Source: Chloroflexota bacterium (GTDB lineage: Bacteria > Chloroflexota > UBA5177 > JANWHV01). Taken from it: 8,307 bases of DNA. Below the pieces are notes generated by a model, which worked only from the letters and a program-made list of their open reading frames with translations, did no database searches and was not told where the DNA came from. The stretch is taken from contig JANWHO010000227.1 of assembly GCA_025450375.1 (NCBI GenBank), forward strand, positions 1-8,307. The letters are read 5' to 3'. The stretch's first letter is position 1; every line of letters begins with the position of its first letter. Shown here piece by piece: positions 6,781-8,307 of the stretch. The translations under genes and the position numbers were made by a program.

Positions 6781-6809
6781 ATTCTACAGCGCGGGGGTCG
6801 CCCAAGCAA
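6781..6809 (-). promoter_or_regulatory. Candidate sigma70-type promoter of the dehydratase operon
   Basis: On the minus strand TTGCTT (6804-6809) and TAGAAT (6781-6786) are separated by exactly 17 bp. The -10 matches consensus at 5 of 6 positions and the -35 at 3 of 6. Predicted start of transcription is near 6774, giving a leader of about 53 nt. This supports independent expression of the dehydratase operon from the upstream alpha-galactosidase gene. It is a pattern match only. Confidence 0.45.
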
Positions 6810-6880
6810 GCGGAGCCCGGCGCCTCGGGCGCGCCTCACAATCATGGAGGCGGCGCCGACCGGCTTTGAGGTCGCGAGAC

Positions 6881-6904
6881 AGGGGCGCGGGTCTCCAGGC
6901 CCGC
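6881..6904 (-). repeat. 24-bp intergenic repeat, copy 1 (inverted)
   Basis: AGGGGCGCGGGTCTCCAGGC followed by CCGC is the exact reverse complement of copy 2 at 6980-7003. The two could pair as a 24-bp stem with a 75-nt loop in a transcript or single strand. Flanks do not match, so the repeat unit ends sharply here. Confidence 0.85.
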
Positions 6905-6978
6905 TTGGTTTCGCCACGGATCGTCTGACGGGGAGGGCGGTGGCCGTCATTGGTTCGCCGGCGGGTGGGCGCTGCACG

Positions 6979-7007
6979 GGCGGGCCTGGAGACCCGCGCC
7001 CCTAAAA
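6979..7007 (+). repeat. GC-rich intergenic repeat, copy 2 (direct)
   Basis: A 29-bp unit beginning GGCGGGCCTGGAGACCCGCG and ending CCTAAAA. The 24-bp core at 6980-7003 is an exact inverted match to copy 1. The core has internal dyad symmetry (GCGGG ... CCCGC around CTGGAG), so each copy could also fold by itself. Confidence 0.85.
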
Positions 7008-7028
7008 AAGAGCCCTCACCGTCTCGAT

Positions 7029-7057
7029 GGCGGGCCTGGAGACCCGCGCTCCTAAAA
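7029..7057 (+). repeat. GC-rich intergenic repeat, copy 3 (direct)
   Basis: Repeats the 29-bp unit of copy 2 at a 50-bp period with a single C-to-T change at 7050, leaving a 21-bp unrelated spacer between the two. It ends 51 bp beyond the stop codon of the alpha-galactosidase gene. Confidence 0.85.
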
Positions 7058-7108
7058 CGCACCCTCAACCACGAATGGCAGGCACATCGCATGGTTATAC
7101 GCCGCAAA

Positions 7109-8307
7109 CTACGCGAACGGCTCCAGATAGGCGCGCTCCGCCTCCCACATCTCGTCGAACATGGCGCCTATCTCGGCCGGCGAACAAACCGCTGCCGTGA
7201 GCGGGTCGAGCAGCAGGGCGTACCGTGCCGCCTGCTTGTCATGGGATAAGAGCGCGTCGGCCATCAGCGTATGCACGGCCATGTGGCTCCGGTTGAGCGC
7301 GGCCAGTTGCTCGGGCAGCGGGCCAAAGTGGCAGGGTTGCACCCCGTTGCGATCCACCAGGCAGGCCGTCTCCACGCAGCCATCGGGCAGGTTGTCGATC
7401 AGCCCCGTGTTGCGCACGTTTCCATAGATCACCGCCGGCCGATCCAGGAGCACCGCTTCGACGATGTCGGCGGCGTATTCATGGCTGCGCGCCAGGGGGA
7501 TCTCGCGCCCGCCCTCCAGCATCTCCTGGATTCCGGCATCGTTCCGGGCCCGCCACTCCGGCCAGTTGTTGGCGTAAAAGCCGCTTTCGCCCCTGTACCC
7601 AGGACGGGAATAGCGTTGAAGCAGCTCCGGGCGCTTCCGGAAGTACGGGACATACTCAGAGAAGTGGCCGCTGCTCTCGGTGACGAAGGCGCCGAAATGC
7701 AGCATCATCTCGAAGCGCACCGGGTCTTGCTCATAGATCTCGGGATCCCGCGCGCGTTCGCGCAGGCGCGGATACAAGTCCTCGCCCTGGCGCCGTAACT
7801 CCGTAAACCAGGCGTTATGGTTGATCCCGCCGCAGCGCCACTCCAACTCCTGGTATGGCATGTCTAGATACCGGGCCAGCAGCCGCGAGGTGCCTTGCAC
7901 GCTATGGCACAGACCAACCGTCCGCATCTTTGTGCCCAGATGCGCGGCCAGGGTCAAAATGGACATCGGGTTGGTGAAGTTGAGCACCCAGGCGCCGGGG
8001 CACGACCGTTCGGCGTCGCGCAGCACCTCCAGCCAGGCGGGACCGGTACGGAGGGCCTTGAAGATGCCGCCGGGTCCGATGGTGTCGCCGATGCATTGGT
8101 CGACCCCGTACTTAAGCGGGATATCGTAATCATGACGCACGTTGGCGAGTCCGGCTACCTCGATGCTGTTGACGATCACATCACTGCCGGCCAGCACGTC
8201 ACGTCGCTGAGTTGACGTGGTCACACTCCAGCGTTTCCCCGTGAGGGATATGATCTTCTCCGCGATCCGATGGGCCAGTTCCAGGCGTTGCCCGTCAATA
8301 TCGACCA
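7109..8307 (-). CDS. GH4 family alpha-galactosidase (MelA-like), 5' end beyond window
   Basis: Cytosolic glycosidase of family GH4, which uses NAD+ and a divalent metal in an oxidation-elimination-addition-reduction mechanism to hydrolyse alpha-galactosides such as melibiose. The 398 visible residues match MelA closely by eye. They contain VDIDGQRLELAHRIAEK, DTIGPGGIFKALRT, LNFTNPM, GLCHSVQGTSR (metal-ligand Cys), GGINHNAWF (metal-ligand His), FVTESSGHFSEYVP, YGNVRNTGLIDNLPDG, and a C-terminal DPLTAAVCSP. The frame stays open to the right edge, so the GTG at 8224 is internal and the true start lies outside. About 35-40 N-terminal residues with the Rossmann glycine motif are missing from view. 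E. coli MelA is about 450 residues. It points the same way as the dehydratase operon but is 387 bp upstream of it. Alpha-galactosidase is the best call within GH4; alpha-glucosidase or alpha-galacturonidase are less likely. Confidence 0.9.
   Translation of the reverse strand, partial: VDIDGQRLELAHRIAEKIISLTGKRWSVTTSTQRRDVLAGSDVIVNSIEVAGLANVRHDYDIPLKYGVDQCIGDTIGPGGIFKALRTGPAWLEVLRDAERSCPGAWVLNFTNPMSILTLAAHLGTKMRTVGLCHSVQGTSRLLARYLDMPYQELEWRCGGINHNAWFTELRRQGEDLYPRLRERARDPEIYEQDPVRFEMMLHFGAFVTESSGHFSEYVPYFRKRPELLQRYSRPGYRGESGFYANNWPEWRARNDAGIQEMLEGGREIPLARSHEYAADIVEAVLLDRPAVIYGNVRNTGLIDNLPDGCVETACLVDRNGVQPCHFGPLPEQLAALNRSHMAVHTLMADALLSHDKQAARYALLLDPLTAAVCSPAEIGAMFDEMWEAERAYLEPFA

Larger units (their letters stand above)
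6722..7108. other. 387-bp intergenic region between alpha-galactosidase and dehydratase operon
   Basis: No protein gene is supported here; the open frames are short and lack family features. It contains a candidate minus-strand promoter and a short leader with a hairpin and two 9-bp direct repeats (near 6747-6809), then three copies of a 24-bp repeat (6881-7053). I looked for a cobalamin riboswitch B12 box (GCCACTG on the minus strand) and did not find one. No clear intrinsic terminator follows the alpha-galactosidase gene. Confidence 0.75.

Noticed and set aside
6722..6805. Start codon at 6805 adding 28 residues to the dehydratase
   Set aside because: The added residues do not match the family N-terminus. 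They would cover the predicted -10 box and leader, whereas the ATG at 6721 has GGAGG next to it and fits PduC.
6881..7057. CRISPR array
   Set aside because: Only three copies, one inverted, with spacers of 75 and about 21-26 bp of unequal length, no cas genes and internal dyads. This fits an intergenic repeat family rather than CRISPR.
6722..7108. Cobalamin riboswitch upstream of the dehydratase
   Set aside because: No B12 box (GCCACTG on the minus strand) or surrounding conserved stems were found, and the predicted leader of about 53 nt is too short for one.
8222..8224. GTG as the start of the alpha-galactosidase gene
   Set aside because: The frame is open upstream to the window edge and encodes clear family sequence (VDIDGQRLELAHRIAEK), so the gene starts beyond the window.

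Overview
The window is GC-rich and gene-dense. It most resembles a Chloroflexota-type (Ktedonobacter or thermophilic Chloroflexi-like) or other GC-rich terrestrial bacterium. That assignment is an inference from the gene repertoire: a LexA-type HTH protein without the protease half, a fused diol dehydratase, a DHA2-type MFS exporter and clustered GC-rich intergenic repeats. There is no rRNA or other phylogenetic marker to confirm it.

Left half, plus strand. Bases 1-111 hold no complete gene and look less GC-rich than the rest. They are followed by the C-terminal part of a 14-TM MFS (DHA2) transporter that lacks its N-terminal half (112-1104). Next come a GNAT acetyltransferase (1148-1909), a small predicted secreted protein of unknown function (2033-2602), and a small regulator with a LexA-type winged helix but no S24 peptidase (2737-3219).

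Right half, minus strand, read right to left. A GH4 NAD/metal-dependent alpha-galactosidase of the MelA type runs off the right edge (7109-8307). A 387-bp gap carries three copies of a 24-bp repeat (one inverted, two direct), a candidate sigma70-type promoter and a short repeat-rich leader. A compact operon follows: an adenosylcobalamin-dependent diol/glycerol dehydratase whose large and medium subunits are fused into one 746-aa chain (4481-6721), its small subunit overlapping by ATGA (4056-4484), and an extended SDR (NAD-dependent epimerase/dehydratase type) 9 nt further on (3216-4046). The SDR stop codon overlaps the convergent regulator's stop codon inside a CTAG palindrome.

The most noteworthy content is the dehydratase operon. 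Both dehydratase proteins lack the N-terminal extensions that direct PduD/PduE-type subunits into bacterial microcompartments. All the catalytic residues I can align are kept, with a constant +5 numbering offset to the Klebsiella enzyme. One substrate-pocket residue (Gln336 in Klebsiella) is naturally Ala, a change associated with activity on longer 1,2-diols and resistance to glycerol inactivation. No reactivase, shell protein, aldehyde dehydrogenase or B12 riboswitch is visible. The genes that accompany it are a sugar-type SDR and an alpha-galactosidase. This suggests a cytosolic, non-compartmentalised diol dehydratase route tied to sugar or polyol breakdown rather than a standard pdu pathway.
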